A stretch of 64,000 nucleotides of DNA from Novosphingobium marinum. GTDB lineage: Bacteria; Pseudomonadota; Alphaproteobacteria; Sphingomonadales; Sphingomonadaceae. A model generated the notes under the pieces. That model worked only from the letters and a program-made list of their open reading frames with translations. It ran no database searches and was not told the DNA's origin. Where the stretch lies: contig NZ_JACBZF010000002.1 in the NCBI RefSeq assembly GCF_013408095.1, forward strand, positions 1 to 64,000. Reading direction: 5' to 3'. A program made the translations under genes and the position numbers. Positions 63,845-64,000 of the stretch are shown piece after piece (position 1 is the stretch's first letter; each line of letters opens with the position of its first letter).

Positions 63845-64000
63845 ATGAAATTCTCGCTAGCCTGGCTCAGGGACCACCTCGAGACGACAGCCTCTGTCGA
63901 GGAGATTGCCGATACGCTCAATGCCATCGGCATCGAGGTCGAAGCGATAGAGGACCCGGCGCAGAAGCTTGCGGGCTTTCGCGTCGCGAAGGTTCTGACC
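63845..64000 (+). CDS. pheT: Phenylalanine-tRNA ligase beta subunit, N-terminal part
   Basis: The frame from the ATG at 63845 reads MKFSLAWLRDHLETTASVEE, then IADTLNAIGIEVEAIEDPA, the usual start of PheT, with its B1 domain and the beginning of the tRNA-binding OB-fold (GFRVAKVLT). GGGAGGGG precedes it. The gene is cut by the window end after 52 codons. Confidence 0.95.
   Translation, partial: MKFSLAWLRDHLETTASVEEIADTLNAIGIEVEAIEDPAQKLAGFRVAKVLT

Overview
The window looks like a GC-rich chromosome segment from an alphaproteobacterium of the Sphingomonadales, most likely Erythrobacteraceae. This is inferred from the look of the proteins, not from a database search. The pointers are MipZ in place of Min proteins, an alphaproteobacterial petABC operon, DUF2141, BON and NnrU proteins of sphingomonad type, a TonB-ExbB-ExbD-ExbD cluster and the paired amidohydrolases.

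Positions 1 to about 5,890 are a decaying phage or prophage segment, with every gene on the minus strand and codon use unlike the host (many CTA, AGG and ATA codons). From the left it holds the end of an IS256-type insertion sequence, a polymerase-like gene broken both by that insertion and by an in-frame TAA at the would-be motif A, a 793-residue virion-type protein, an HNH endonuclease translationally coupled to a basic protein, and a 0.7 kb non-coding stretch with four copies of an 18-base motif. The segment abuts a tRNA-Leu(UAA) gene that stops in the T loop.

From 5,956 rightwards the sequence is ordinary host chromosome: ihfB, a POT peptide transporter, a lipoprotein amidohydrolase with a metal-site-deficient partner, NnrU, dxs, a Zur-like regulator, msrA with a coupled 51-codon membrane ORF, and then purH, a heparinase-like protein and rpe. 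Positions 20,284 to 27,214 hold the least understood part: a Tam41-like nucleotidyltransferase, a DAG-kinase-fold lipid kinase, a flippase and a PLP enzyme on one strand, facing an ATP-grasp ligase and an NTP transferase on the other. Together they suggest synthesis and export of a modified lipid or glycoconjugate head group.

Next come an M20 amidohydrolase and a 5-oxoprolinase-like gene with a one-base frameshift, a GNAT protein, threonine aldolase, an EamA transporter, an SDR protein, pepN and pgeF. The petABC operon (cytochrome bc1) is followed by apt with a terminator-like hairpin in its leader. After malonyl-CoA decarboxylase, tRNA-Gly(UCC) and panC comes the coupled set mipZ, J-domain protein and phosphomannomutase. 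A BON protein and a ligase-associated DEXH helicase lead to the tonB-exbB-exbD-exbD cluster. The right end carries hom, glpX, prs, an inositol-phosphatase-family gene, a GGCT-fold gene, rpmI-rplT, an AraC regulator and pheS, with pheT cut by the window edge.
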